Assembly (NCBI RefSeq): GCF_021026375.1 | Contig: NZ_JAJNDB010000005.1 | Location: 515,055 to 579,054, forward strand | Direction: 5' to 3' | Origin: Actinomycetospora endophytica | GTDB lineage: Bacteria; Actinomycetota; Actinomycetes; Mycobacteriales; Pseudonocardiaceae | Length of the DNA stretch: 64,000 nt | Part shown: in pieces, positions 55,495 to 63,089 of the stretch | Numbering within the stretch: position 1 is the first letter of the stretch | Layout of the letters: each line of letters begins with the position of its first letter | The notes under the pieces: model-generated | Told to the model about the DNA's origin: nothing | Seen by the model: only the letters and a program-made list of their open reading frames with translations | Databases searched by the model: none | Made by a program: the position numbers and the translations under genes

Positions 55495-56705
55495 CCAGCC
55501 CCGACGACCCGACCGCGCACGGGACCGGCGCGCTCGCCGGGCTCAAGGTCCTCGACGTCGCCACCCTGTTCGCCGGCCCGCTCGCGGCGACCCTCCTCGG
55601 CGACCACGGCGCCGAGGTCATCAAGATCGAGCACCCGCGCGGCGACCCGTCGCGCACCCACGGCGCGGCCAAGGACGGCGTCGGGCTGTGGTGGAAGATG
55701 CTCGGCCGGAACAAGCGCTCGATCACCCTGGTGCTGTCCACGAAGGAAGGCCAGGAGATCTTCCGCGAGCTCGCCGCGGACGCCGACGTCGTCATCGAGA
55801 ACTTCCGACCCGGCACGCTCGAGCGCTGGGGCATCGGCCCGGAGGTGCTGCAGGAGCGGAACCCGGGCCTCGTCGTCGCCCGCGTCACCGGCTTCGGCCA
55901 GACCGGCCCGTACGCGAACCGGCCCGGGTTCGGCACCCTCGCCGAGGCCATGAGCGGGTTCGCCGCGATCACCGGCGAGCCCGACGGCCCCCCGACCCTC
56001 CCGCCGTTCGGCCTCGCCGACGGCGTCACCGCGCTGACCACGGCGTTCGCGATCATGACGGCGCTGCGGGCGCGGGAGACCACCGGCCGCGGGCAGGTCG
56101 TCGACATGGCGATCATCGAGCCGCTGCTCACCGTGCTCGGCCCGCAGCTGATCGCCTACGACCAGCTCGGCGAGCTGCAGCCCCGCCACGGCAACCGCTC
56201 CTCGAACAACGCTCCGCGCAACACCTACGAGTGCGCCGACGGCCGCTGGGTCGCGGTGTCGACGAGCGCACAGTCGATCGCCGAGCGGGTGATGCGGCTG
56301 GTGGGTCGCCCGGACTACATCGACGAGCCCTGGTTCGCCGCCGGCTGGTCCCGCGCGCAGCACGCCGACGAGCTCGACGCCGCCGTCGGGGCGTGGATCG
56401 CCGAGCGCGACCGCGACGAGGTGGTCGACGCGTTCGAGAAGGCCGAGGCGGCGGTCGCCCCGATCTACACCGCGGCGGACGTGCTCGCGGACCCGCAGTA
56501 CGCGGCGCTCGAGAGCGTCGTGACCGTCGACGACGACGAGCTCGGCCCGGTCCGGATGCAGAACGTCCCGTTCCGGCTCTCGGAGACCCCCGGCCGGGTG
56601 CGCACGTCCGGCCCGCCGCTGGGCGCGCACACCGCCGAGGTGCTGGCAGAACACGGAGTGGACGACGACCGGCTCGCGTCCCTGCGGGCGAGCGGGGCGG
56701 TGTGA
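55491..56705 (+). CDS. CaiB/BaiF family (class III) CoA transferase
   Basis: 404 residues. GLKVLDVATLFAGPLAATLLGDHGAEVIKIEHP is the N-terminal fold mark, the catalytic Asp lies in VVDMAIIEPLLT, and GFGQTGPYANRPGFGTLAEAMSG is the family block. The enzyme moves CoA from succinyl-CoA or another donor to a carboxylic acid. ATG 55491 overlaps the IclR stop (ATGA). With the downstream CitE-like lyase this resembles itaconate- or malate-type CoA activation followed by C-C cleavage. Confidence 0.9.
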   Translation: MTSPDDPTAHGTGALAGLKVLDVATLFAGPLAATLLGDHGAEVIKIEHPRGDPSRTHGAAKDGVGLWWKMLGRNKRSITLVLSTKEGQEIFRELAADADVVIENFRPGTLERWGIGPEVLQERNPGLVVARVTGFGQTGPYANRPGFGTLAEAMSGFAAITGEPDGPPTLPPFGLADGVTALTTAFAIMTALRARETTGRGQVVDMAIIEPLLTVLGPQLIAYDQLGELQPRHGNRSSNNAPRNTYECADGRWVAVSTSAQSIAERVMRLVGRPDYIDEPWFAAGWSRAQHADELDAAVGAWIAERDRDEVVDAFEKAEAAVAPIYTAADVLADPQYAALESVVTVDDDELGPVRMQNVPFRLSETPGRVRTSGPPLGAHTAEVLAEHGVDDDRLASLRASGAV

Positions 56706-57544
56706 GCACCGGTCTGGGCGTCGCGCGCAGCTGGCTCTACGTGCCCGGGCACCGCGGCGATCTCGTCGCGAAAGCGCTGGTCGGAGAGGCGGAAGCCGTC
56801 GTCGTCGACCTCGAGGACGCGGTGGCGCCGGGGTCGAAAACCGAGGCTCGGGGCACCGTCGAGGCGCTCACCGATCGCGCCCGACCGCTGTGGGTACGGA
56901 TGAACGCCCCCGACAGCCCCTGGGGCGCCGACGACGCCGCGGTGCTGGCGCGGGCCGCCGTCGACGGCGTCCGTGTCCCCAAGGCCGCCGACCCCGACGC
57001 GATCGCCCGCCTCGCCGACCAGCTCGGCCACCCGCTGCACCTGCTGCTCGAGTCCGCGCTGGGCGTCGAGCGCGCCTACGCGCTGGCCACCGCGCACCCG
57101 CTGGTCGCGGCGCTGTCCCTCGGCGAGGCCGACCTCGCGGCCGACCTGCGCGTCGCCGACCGGGGCGCCCTGGAATGGGCGCGCCAGCGGGTCGTGGTCG
57201 CCTGCCGGGCCGCGGGCCTGCCGTCACCGCTCGCCCCGGTGTGGACCGACCTGCCCGACCTCGACGGCCTCGCCGCCGACTCCCGAACCGCCCGCGACCG
57301 CGGGTTCTGGGGCCGCTCGGTGATCCACCCCCGCCAGATCCCGGTCGTGCACGCGGCCTTCACCACCTCCGACGACGACCTCGCGCGGGCCCGGGCGCTG
57401 CTGGCCTCTCTCGACGAGGCGGCCGCCCACGGCGAGACCGCCTACCGCGACGCCGACGGCCGCTTCGTCGACCCCGCCGTCGTCGCCGGCGCCCGCACCG
57501 TCCTCGACCGCGCTGTCCCCGCCGACCCCAGGGAGACCCCGTGA
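56702..57544 (+). CDS. HpcH/HpaI (CitE-like) CoA-ester lyase
   Basis: 280 residues, TIM-barrel lyase of the CitE/malyl-CoA lyase group. Key segments: RSWLYVPGHRGDLVAKAL, VVVDLEDAVAPGSKTEAR (metal Asp/Glu), LWVRMNAPDSPW, LLLESALGVERAYALA (metal Glu) and GRSVIHPRQIPVVHAAF. These enzymes cleave beta-hydroxyacyl-CoAs such as citramalyl- or malyl-CoA. GTG 56702 overlaps the CoA-transferase stop, so the product of the transferase is likely processed toward this step. Confidence 0.88.
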   Translation: MSTGLGVARSWLYVPGHRGDLVAKALVGEAEAVVVDLEDAVAPGSKTEARGTVEALTDRARPLWVRMNAPDSPWGADDAAVLARAAVDGVRVPKAADPDAIARLADQLGHPLHLLLESALGVERAYALATAHPLVAALSLGEADLAADLRVADRGALEWARQRVVVACRAAGLPSPLAPVWTDLPDLDGLAADSRTARDRGFWGRSVIHPRQIPVVHAAFTTSDDDLARARALLASLDEAAAHGETAYRDADGRFVDPAVVAGARTVLDRAVPADPRETP

Positions 57545-58368
57545 GCGCCCCGACCACCGCCACCCGCGCCCTGCTCGACGCCGTCGCGGGCGGGCTACAG
57601 ACCATCGAGCTCGGCCAGCCGCTGTTCACCGGCATGCCGTGCTCGCCGAACCACCCCGGCTTCCGGATGACGCTCATCCGCCGCCACGGCGACATGGTCC
57701 GTCCCGACGGCGGGTCCGCCTCGAACGAGATCCTCGTGACCGGCGGACACGTCGGCACCCACGTCGACGCGCTCGCCCACGTCAGCCACGAGGGCTGCCT
57801 GCACGGCGGGGTCGACGCGATGGAGTCGCAGGTCGGGGGCTTGCACCGCGAGCACGGCGCGGAGCGCATCCCGCCGATGATCACGCGCGGGGTGCTGCTC
57901 GACGTGGCCGCCACCCGCGGCGTCGACGTGCTCCGTCCTGGCGAGGGCGTCACCGCCGACGACCTCGCCGCGGCCGCCGAGCGCGCCGACGCCGAGCCGG
58001 GCCGAGGGGACGTCGCGCTGGTGCGGACCGGGTGGGCGCGGCACTTCGGCGACGCGGCCACCTACCTCGGCCAGGCCGACGGCGTGCCGGGGGTGGACGA
58101 GAGCGGGGCGCGGTGGCTGGCCGAGCGGGGGGTGATCGCGGCGGGGTCGGACACGACGGCGTTCGAACGGATCCCGCCGGGCGCCGGCCATCGGGAGCTC
58201 CCGGTGCACCGGATCCTGCTCGTGGAGCACGGCATCCACATCGTCGAGCACCTGGCGCTGGAGGACGCTTCGGAGGCCGGGCTCGGCGAGTTCCTGTTCG
58301 TCATGGCGCCGCTGCGCATCGTCGGCGGCACCGGCTCCCCCGTGCGCCCGGTGGCGGTGCTGGCATGA
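57541..58368 (+). CDS. Cyclase family (kynurenine formamidase-like) metal hydrolase
   Basis: 275 residues. The HxGTHxDxxxH motif reads HVGTHVDALAH (residues about 71-81), preceded by DxxQ-like LGQPLFTGMPCSPNHPGF; later GDVALVRTGW and GSDTTAFERIPPG. The family includes formamidases and isatin hydrolase, opening N-acyl or cyclic amides with divalent metal. GTG 57541 overlaps the lyase stop. Together with the amidohydrolase it suggests a nitrogen-containing ring as upstream substrate. Substrate inferred only. Confidence 0.85.
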   Translation: MSAPTTATRALLDAVAGGLQTIELGQPLFTGMPCSPNHPGFRMTLIRRHGDMVRPDGGSASNEILVTGGHVGTHVDALAHVSHEGCLHGGVDAMESQVGGLHREHGAERIPPMITRGVLLDVAATRGVDVLRPGEGVTADDLAAAAERADAEPGRGDVALVRTGWARHFGDAATYLGQADGVPGVDESGARWLAERGVIAAGSDTTAFERIPPGAGHRELPVHRILLVEHGIHIVEHLALEDASEAGLGEFLFVMAPLRIVGGTGSPVRPVAVLA

Positions 58369-59873
58369 GCCGCCCCGCCGTCGCTCCCCCCTCGCACGAG
58401 GGGAACCCTCGCGCGGCTAGAGCGACCGAATCCTCCCCTCGCGGCGCCGACGACCGCACTCCCGCCCAGCAGGTCGCCGACCTCGCCGCCCGGGTCGCCG
58501 TCGAGGGCCTTCCCGCGGACCTGCGCGACGACCTCGCCGCCCGCACCGTCGACCTCCTCGGCAACTGCCTGGCCGCCCGTGCCGAGGACCCCGGCCGCAT
58601 CGTCTCCGCCGTCGTCGACGACTGGGGCGGCACCGGCGCGGCCACCTCGTTCGCCACCGGCGACCGGCTCCCGCCGCCGTCGGCCGCGCTGGTCAACGGC
58701 ACGCTCGCCCACAGCCTGGACTTCGACGACACCCACCTGCCGTCGGTGCTGCATCCGTCGTCGGCGGTGCTGCCCGCGGCGTTCGCGGTCGCCGAGGCGA
58801 CCGGGGCGAGCGGGCCGGCGTTCCTCGACGCGGCCACCGTCGGCGTCGAGCTCACCTGCCGGCTCGGCATGGCCGGGTACGACGAGGCCGCCGGCACCTC
58901 GGTGTTCTTCGAGTGGGGCCAGCACGCGACCGCGATCTGCGGGGCGGTCGGTGCTGCGCTCGCCGCCGGGATGCTGCGGGGACTCTCGGCGGACGAGCTG
59001 ACCTCGGCGATCGGGATCGCGGCGAGCATGGGCAGCGGCGTCATCGAGGCCAACCGCACCGGCGGGACGATCAAGCGGGTGCACTGCGGCTGGGCCGCGC
59101 ACGCCGGGGTGGCCGCCGCCGATCTCGCGCGGCACGGGTTGACCGGGCCCCCGACGGTGCTCGAGGGCGGCTTCGGGTTCCTGCGCGCGTTCTGCGGGGA
59201 CCGGGTGCGGATCGAGGCGGTCACCGAGGAGCTCGGCTCGCGGTGGGAGACGCCGGGGATCTTCTTCAAGCCCTACCCCTGCAACCACTTCACCCACGCC
59301 GGCATCGACGCCGCGCTGGCGCTGCGGGCGCGGGGGATCCGTCCCGACGACGTCGAGCGGCTCGTCCTGGGTGCCCCCGCGCCGGTGCTGCGGACGATCG
59401 CGGAGCCTCGGGCGGCGAAGATCCATCCGCAGTCCGGGTATCACGCGGCGTTCAGCGGGCCCTACACCGTCGCGGCGGCGCTGTGCGGCTCGGACGACGG
59501 CGAGGGGCTCGGGGTGTTCCACGCGGACTTCTCCGACGAGGCCGCGGCCTCCCCGGAGCGCTTGGCGCTGGCGGCGCGGGTCGAGGTCGTCGCCGACGAC
59601 GAGGCCACGGCCGGCTTCCCGCACCAGTTCCCGGCGGTGCTCACCGCGTACCTGCGCTCCGGGGAGACGGTGACCGAGCGGGTGCGGGAGAACCGCGGCG
59701 GGCCGGGACGGCCGCTGTCGGCCGCCGAGCACGAGACCAAGTTCGCGGGCAACGCCGCGCGGTCGGTCGGGGCAGGTGAGGCGGCCGAGATGGCCCGTCT
59801 GGTGTGGGAGCTGCGGGGCGACCTGCGTCCCGCGGACCTCGGCGCACGCCTGTCCGGGGCACTTCGGACCTGA
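58365..59873 (+). CDS. MmgE/PrpD family protein
   Basis: 502 residues. Blocks: DLLGNCLAARAEDPGRIVSA, LVNGTLAHSLDFDDTHLPSVLHPSSAV, ECT-like AASMGSGVIEANRTGGTIKRVHCGWAAHAG and KPYPCNHFTHAGIDAAL. The family contains 2-methylcitrate dehydratase, cis-aconitate decarboxylase and epimerases. The first 30 residues (SHEGNPRAARATESSPRG) are encoded by a palindromic stretch and precede the conserved fold. ATG 58365 overlaps the cyclase stop. It ends the five-gene operon. Confidence 0.87.
   Translation: MSRPAVAPPSHEGNPRAARATESSPRGADDRTPAQQVADLAARVAVEGLPADLRDDLAARTVDLLGNCLAARAEDPGRIVSAVVDDWGGTGAATSFATGDRLPPPSAALVNGTLAHSLDFDDTHLPSVLHPSSAVLPAAFAVAEATGASGPAFLDAATVGVELTCRLGMAGYDEAAGTSVFFEWGQHATAICGAVGAALAAGMLRGLSADELTSAIGIAASMGSGVIEANRTGGTIKRVHCGWAAHAGVAAADLARHGLTGPPTVLEGGFGFLRAFCGDRVRIEAVTEELGSRWETPGIFFKPYPCNHFTHAGIDAALALRARGIRPDDVERLVLGAPAPVLRTIAEPRAAKIHPQSGYHAAFSGPYTVAAALCGSDDGEGLGVFHADFSDEAAASPERLALAARVEVVADDEATAGFPHQFPAVLTAYLRSGETVTERVRENRGGPGRPLSAAEHETKFAGNAARSVGAGEAAEMARLVWELRGDLRPADLGARLSGALRT
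58396..58442. repeat. Repeat-like stretch in the 5' end of the MmgE/PrpD gene
   Basis: CGAGGG-GAA-CCCTCG (58397-58411) is a perfect hairpin, and GAGGGGA (58398-58404) also pairs with TCCCCTC (58434-58440) around a longer loop containing CTAGAGCGACCGAA. It is translated as part of a non-conserved N-terminus. Possibly another dispersed palindrome type. Confidence 0.45.
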
Positions 59874-59874
59874 G

Positions 59875-60004
59875 TCGTTCCTATCAGCGGAACGATTCTC
59901 GAATTGGCCTCGGCGCTTCTTCCGCTGACCTTGACCTCATAGTCGAAGTCCGGCCATTCTCGACCTCCGACGTTATTCGTCGTTCGTTTCTCTCAACGGA
60001 ACGA
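59875..60004. promoter_or_regulatory. Two IclR-type operators before the MFS gene
   Basis: Site 1: TCGTTCC-TATCAGC-GGAACGA (59875-59895). Site 2: TCGTTTC-TCTCAAC-GGAACGA (59984-60004). Both have 7-base arms (site 2 with one mismatch) and similar 7-base spacers ending YCARC, matching the site at the flavoprotein start. The intervening DNA is less GC-rich than its surroundings, as for a promoter. Confidence 0.65.
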
Positions 60005-60018
60005 ACATTCCTCGACAG

Positions 60019-61323
60019 GTGAAGACCATGCCGACCCGGTTCCGGTGGGCCACGATCGCGCTGATCGTCGCTCTGATCGTCATCAACTACATCGACCGGA
60101 GCGCGATCTCGTACGCGGTCACGCCGCTCCAGAAGGAATTCGGGATCTCGACGGCGGAGTACGGCATCGTCTCGAGCGTCTTCGCGATCGGCTACATGGT
60201 CTTCGCCTTCCTGTCGGGCCCGCTCGTGGACCGCTTCGGGACGCGGCGGGTGCTGCTCACCGCGATCCTGCTGTTCTCGCTGTGCACCGCGCTCACCCCG
60301 CTGGCCGGCGGGTTCGTCGGCCTGCTGCTCATCCGCCTCGTCCTGGGCGCGGCCGAGGCGCCGGCGTTCCCGGCCGCGAGCCGCACCGCGAGCCGGTGGC
60401 TGCCCCGCGCCGAGCGTGGGTTCGCGCTCTCGCTGATCGGCGGGGTCGCGGTCTCGGGCAGCCTGCTCATCGCCGGTCCGCTGCTCACCCAGCTCATCGG
60501 CGCCATCGGCTGGCGCGGGATGTTCTGGACGATGTGCGCGCTCGGTCTGCTCTGGGCCGTCGTCGCCGCCGGGCTGCTGGCGTCGACCCCCGACGACTCG
60601 CGCCGCGTCAACGACGCCGAGCGTGCCCTCATCGCGGCCGGGCAGGACGCCGCCGAGCAGCAGTCCGCACCGCGGCGCACCGACTGGCGTTCGCTGTTCA
60701 CCAACCGGAACCTGTGGATCGTCGCGGTCGGCTACTTCTCGTGGGGCTTCATGTTCTGGGGCTTCATGTACTGGCTCCCGCAGTACCTCTCGACGGCGTT
60801 CGGGCTGAGCCTCAAGGCCGTCGGTGCGTTCGCGATCGCGCCGTGGGCGGTCGGGATCGTCGGCGCGCTGATCGGCGGATTCCTCGTGGACCGGATCTAC
60901 CGGCGCACCCGCAGCGTCCGCAGCCGGTTCACGATCATGGGCGTCGCGCTGCTGCTCTCGGGCGCCTCGCTGATCCCGGTCTTCCTCGACCCGACGCTGA
61001 CCGTCGCGCTGATCTCGATCTCGGCGGGCGTGGGCTTCGGGTTCGTCACGGGCGGCATCTGGTGGGTCGCCTCGATCGACGCCGAGCCGTCTCAGCCCGC
61101 GACCGCGGCCGGGTTCGCCGACGCGGCGTTCGCGCTCGCCGGGATCGTCGCGCCGCTCGCGATGGGGTTCATCGTCGCCGGGACCGGGACATTCACCAGC
61201 GGCTTCATCACGATGAGCATCCTCGCCGTGATCGGTGCCCTGGCGATGCTGCTCGGCACCCGCGAGCCGTCCCACTCCGACGGTGCCCCGACGCCGGCGA
61301 GGACCGAGGCCGAGGCGGTGTAG
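60019..61323 (+). CDS. MFS transporter, anion:cation symporter (ACS)-like
   Basis: 434 residues with 12 transmembrane helices. NYIDRSAISYAVTPLQKEFG in helix 1 and GPLVDRFGTRRVLL, RLVLGAAEAPAFPAASRTASRWLP are typical of ACS-family organic-anion carriers (tartrate, glucarate, phthalate-type). Start GTG 60019 or ATG 60028. Two IclR-like operators lie upstream, so it probably imports the substrate of the adjacent pathway. The TAG stop at 61321-61323 is the first triplet of a palindromic element. Confidence 0.9.
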   Translation: MKTMPTRFRWATIALIVALIVINYIDRSAISYAVTPLQKEFGISTAEYGIVSSVFAIGYMVFAFLSGPLVDRFGTRRVLLTAILLFSLCTALTPLAGGFVGLLLIRLVLGAAEAPAFPAASRTASRWLPRAERGFALSLIGGVAVSGSLLIAGPLLTQLIGAIGWRGMFWTMCALGLLWAVVAAGLLASTPDDSRRVNDAERALIAAGQDAAEQQSAPRRTDWRSLFTNRNLWIVAVGYFSWGFMFWGFMYWLPQYLSTAFGLSLKAVGAFAIAPWAVGIVGALIGGFLVDRIYRRTRSVRSRFTIMGVALLLSGASLIPVFLDPTLTVALISISAGVGFGFVTGGIWWVASIDAEPSQPATAAGFADAAFALAGIVAPLAMGFIVAGTGTFTSGFITMSILAVIGALAMLLGTREPSHSDGAPTPARTEAEAV

Positions 61324-61396
61324 GTGCGCTCCGCGCTTGTGAGCACTCATTGACGCCCTGGCGCCAATGAGTGCTCACGAGCGCGTCAGCGCACCT
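61321..61396. repeat. Palindromic element, family A, copy 6
   Basis: Core arms GTGAGCACTCATTGACGC (61339-61356) and GCGCCAATGAGTGCTCAC (61361-61378) around CCTG, one mismatch. Left flank GCGC-TCC-GCGC (61326-61336), right flank GCGC-GTCA-GCGC (61381-61392). It begins with the MFS TAG stop and ends three bases before the stop of the convergent small gene. Confidence 0.87.
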
Positions 61397-61398
61397 CC

Positions 61399-61533
61399 TC
61401 AGCTGAAGAGCGCGCCGAGCTTCGCGATCAGTTCCACCACGCCGTAGAGCAGCGGGAGGATGACGAGGATCAGCCACGAGACGACGAGCAGCACCGTCTG
61501 CGAGCCGCCTCGGGAGGCCGTGGGGTCGGTCAT
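61399..61533 (-). CDS. MFS transporter small subunit (44 residues)
   Basis: A 44-residue protein: polar N-terminus MTDPTASRGGSQ followed by one transmembrane helix (about residues 13-38, TVLLVVSWLILVILPLLYGV then VELIAKLGALF). ATG 61533 overlaps the stop of the OFA transporter gene (ATGA). Short one-helix proteins encoded next to OFA-type MFS carriers are known as MFS small subunits; the size, topology and coupling match. Its role is unproven. Too short for many gene callers. Confidence 0.78.
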   Translation of the reverse strand: MTDPTASRGGSQTVLLVVSWLILVILPLLYGVVELIAKLGALFS

Positions 61534-62876
61534 CGGGCCACACCTTCCTCGACCTCGGCGGCAGCACCCGTGCCGTCGATGAACAGTCGCTCCGGGACGG
61601 GCCGGATCAGCTCGTTGCACACGAACCCGATCAGCAGCAGCACGATCATGATCACGAACGCCGTCGTGTAGTGGCTGGCCGGGCTGCCGCCGGAACCGCT
61701 GTTCGCGTCGACGACGCCGTCGACGATCAGCGGCCCGAGCACACCCGCGACCGACCAGGCGGTGAGCAGCCGGCCGTGGATGGCGCCGACCTGGTAGACG
61801 CCGAACAGGTCCTTCAGGTACGCGGGCAGGGTCGCGAAGCCGGCGCCGTAGAAGGACAGGATCAGCAGTGTCGCGATCAGGAACACGGCCTTGTTTCCGG
61901 GCCCGATGAGCAGGAGGAGCAGGTACAGCAGCGCGCCGACACCGAGGTAGATGCGGTACATGTTCTTGCGGCCGACCGCGTCCGAGGCCGTCGACCACAG
62001 GAAGCGGCCCAGCATGTTCGCCAGCGAGAGCAGCGCGACGAACGCGGTTCCGGCGGCCGCCAGCACCGTCGGGGTCGACATGCCGGCGAAGAAGTCCTGG
62101 TAGAGCGGCGCGGCCCGCTCGAGCACGCCGATGCCCGCCGTGACGTTGAAGCAGAGCACGACCCAGAGCAGCCAGAACTGCGGGGTCTTCAGCGCGGATG
62201 CCGCCGGGACGCCGCCCTGGGGCACCGGGGTCTCGGCCGCGACGCCCTCGGACGCCCGCGGGAGCCGCACCAGCGCGGCGCCGAGCAGCATCCAGACCAG
62301 GTAGATCACGCCCAGCGCGACGAAGACCAGCGCCAGACCGCCGCCGGTCTTCCCGAAGGCGGACAGCAACGCCGTCGACAGCGGGGTGGCGACCAGAGCG
62401 CCGCCACCGAAGCCCATGATCGCGAGCCCGGTCGCCAGCCCGGGGCGGTCGGGGAACCACTTGATCAGCGTCGACACCGGGGCGATGTAGCCGAGGCCGA
62501 GCCCGATCCCGCCGATCACGCCGTACCCGACGACGACGAGCCAGAGCTGGCCCGCGACGATGCCGAGCGCAGCGACCAGGAAGCCGGCGCCCCAGAAGAT
62601 CGCCGCCATGATCATCGACCAGCGTGGCCCGCGCCGCTCCACCGTCGTGCCGCCGAACGCCGCAGAGAGCCCCAGCACCAGGATCGCGACCTGGAACGGC
62701 AGCGCCGACCCGACCGCGCTGGTGTGCAGGGAGGTCTGGACGGGCGTCTTGAGCACGCTCCAGGCGTAGGCCTGCCCGATCGACAGGTGGATCGCGAGCG
62801 CCGCCGGCGGGACGAGCCACCGGCTCCATCCGGGTGGTGCGATGGACCGTTCTCGGCTCAGGAGCGTGGCTGTCAC
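61530..62876 (-). CDS. OFA family MFS transporter (oxalate/formate antiporter-like)
   Basis: 448 residues, 12 transmembrane helices. SIGQAYAWSVLKTPVQ in helix 1, GYGVIGGIGLGLGYIAPVSTLIKWFPDRPGLATG and GFGGGALVATPL are OFA signatures, and NMLGRFLWSTASDAVGRKN the central loop motif. OFA carriers move small carboxylates. GTG 62876 is chosen with GAGAGG upstream; that sequence pairs with CCTCTC, giving a possible leader hairpin. It is coupled to the 44-residue partner gene and lies next to acetyl-CoA synthetase, suggesting carboxylate uptake and activation. Confidence 0.9.
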   Translation of the reverse strand: MTATLLSRERSIAPPGWSRWLVPPAALAIHLSIGQAYAWSVLKTPVQTSLHTSAVGSALPFQVAILVLGLSAAFGGTTVERRGPRWSMIMAAIFWGAGFLVAALGIVAGQLWLVVVGYGVIGGIGLGLGYIAPVSTLIKWFPDRPGLATGLAIMGFGGGALVATPLSTALLSAFGKTGGGLALVFVALGVIYLVWMLLGAALVRLPRASEGVAAETPVPQGGVPAASALKTPQFWLLWVVLCFNVTAGIGVLERAAPLYQDFFAGMSTPTVLAAAGTAFVALLSLANMLGRFLWSTASDAVGRKNMYRIYLGVGALLYLLLLLIGPGNKAVFLIATLLILSFYGAGFATLPAYLKDLFGVYQVGAIHGRLLTAWSVAGVLGPLIVDGVVDANSGSGGSPASHYTTAFVIMIVLLLIGFVCNELIRPVPERLFIDGTGAAAEVEEGVAR

Positions 62877-62885
62877 CCGGGTCGT

Positions 62886-62917
62886 CCTCTCGTGTGGGCG
62901 CCCGTGCGGAGGAGAGG
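62886..62917 (-). promoter_or_regulatory. Leader hairpin masking the OFA gene ribosome-binding site
   Basis: CCTCTC (62912-62917 on the minus strand) and GAGAGG (62886-62891 on the minus strand) are complementary, with a GGGCGCCC palindrome between. GAGAGG is the likely Shine-Dalgarno sequence for GTG 62876, so folding would hide it. Confidence 0.35.
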
Positions 62918-63012
62918 TCCGGTACGGGCGACGACGTGGCTGTCGCGCACCGTAACGACTCGAACCGCCTTCGTGAACGGATCCCGGGACAGATCGCCCA
63001 GCGGCGACCACT

Positions 63013-63089
63013 GGGTGCGCTCCGCGCCTGTGAGCACTAATTGATGCCAGAGCATCAATTAGTGCTCACGAGCGACGAAGTCGCACCTA
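63013..63089. repeat. Palindromic element, family A, copy 7 (perfect core)
   Basis: Core arms GTGAGCACTAATTGATGC (63030-63047) and GCATCAATTAGTGCTCAC (63052-63069) around CAGA, 18 perfect base pairs. Left flank GCGC-TCC-GCGC (63017-63027), right flank GCGAC-GAA-GTCGC (63072-63084). Its closing CTA is the acs stop. It lies between two minus-strand genes. Confidence 0.9.

Noticed and set aside
38254..63089. Palindromic elements as plain rho-independent terminators
   Set aside because: They could terminate transcription, but none has a T-tract, and the constant three-hairpin form with swapped cores is more than termination needs. Recorded as repeats instead.
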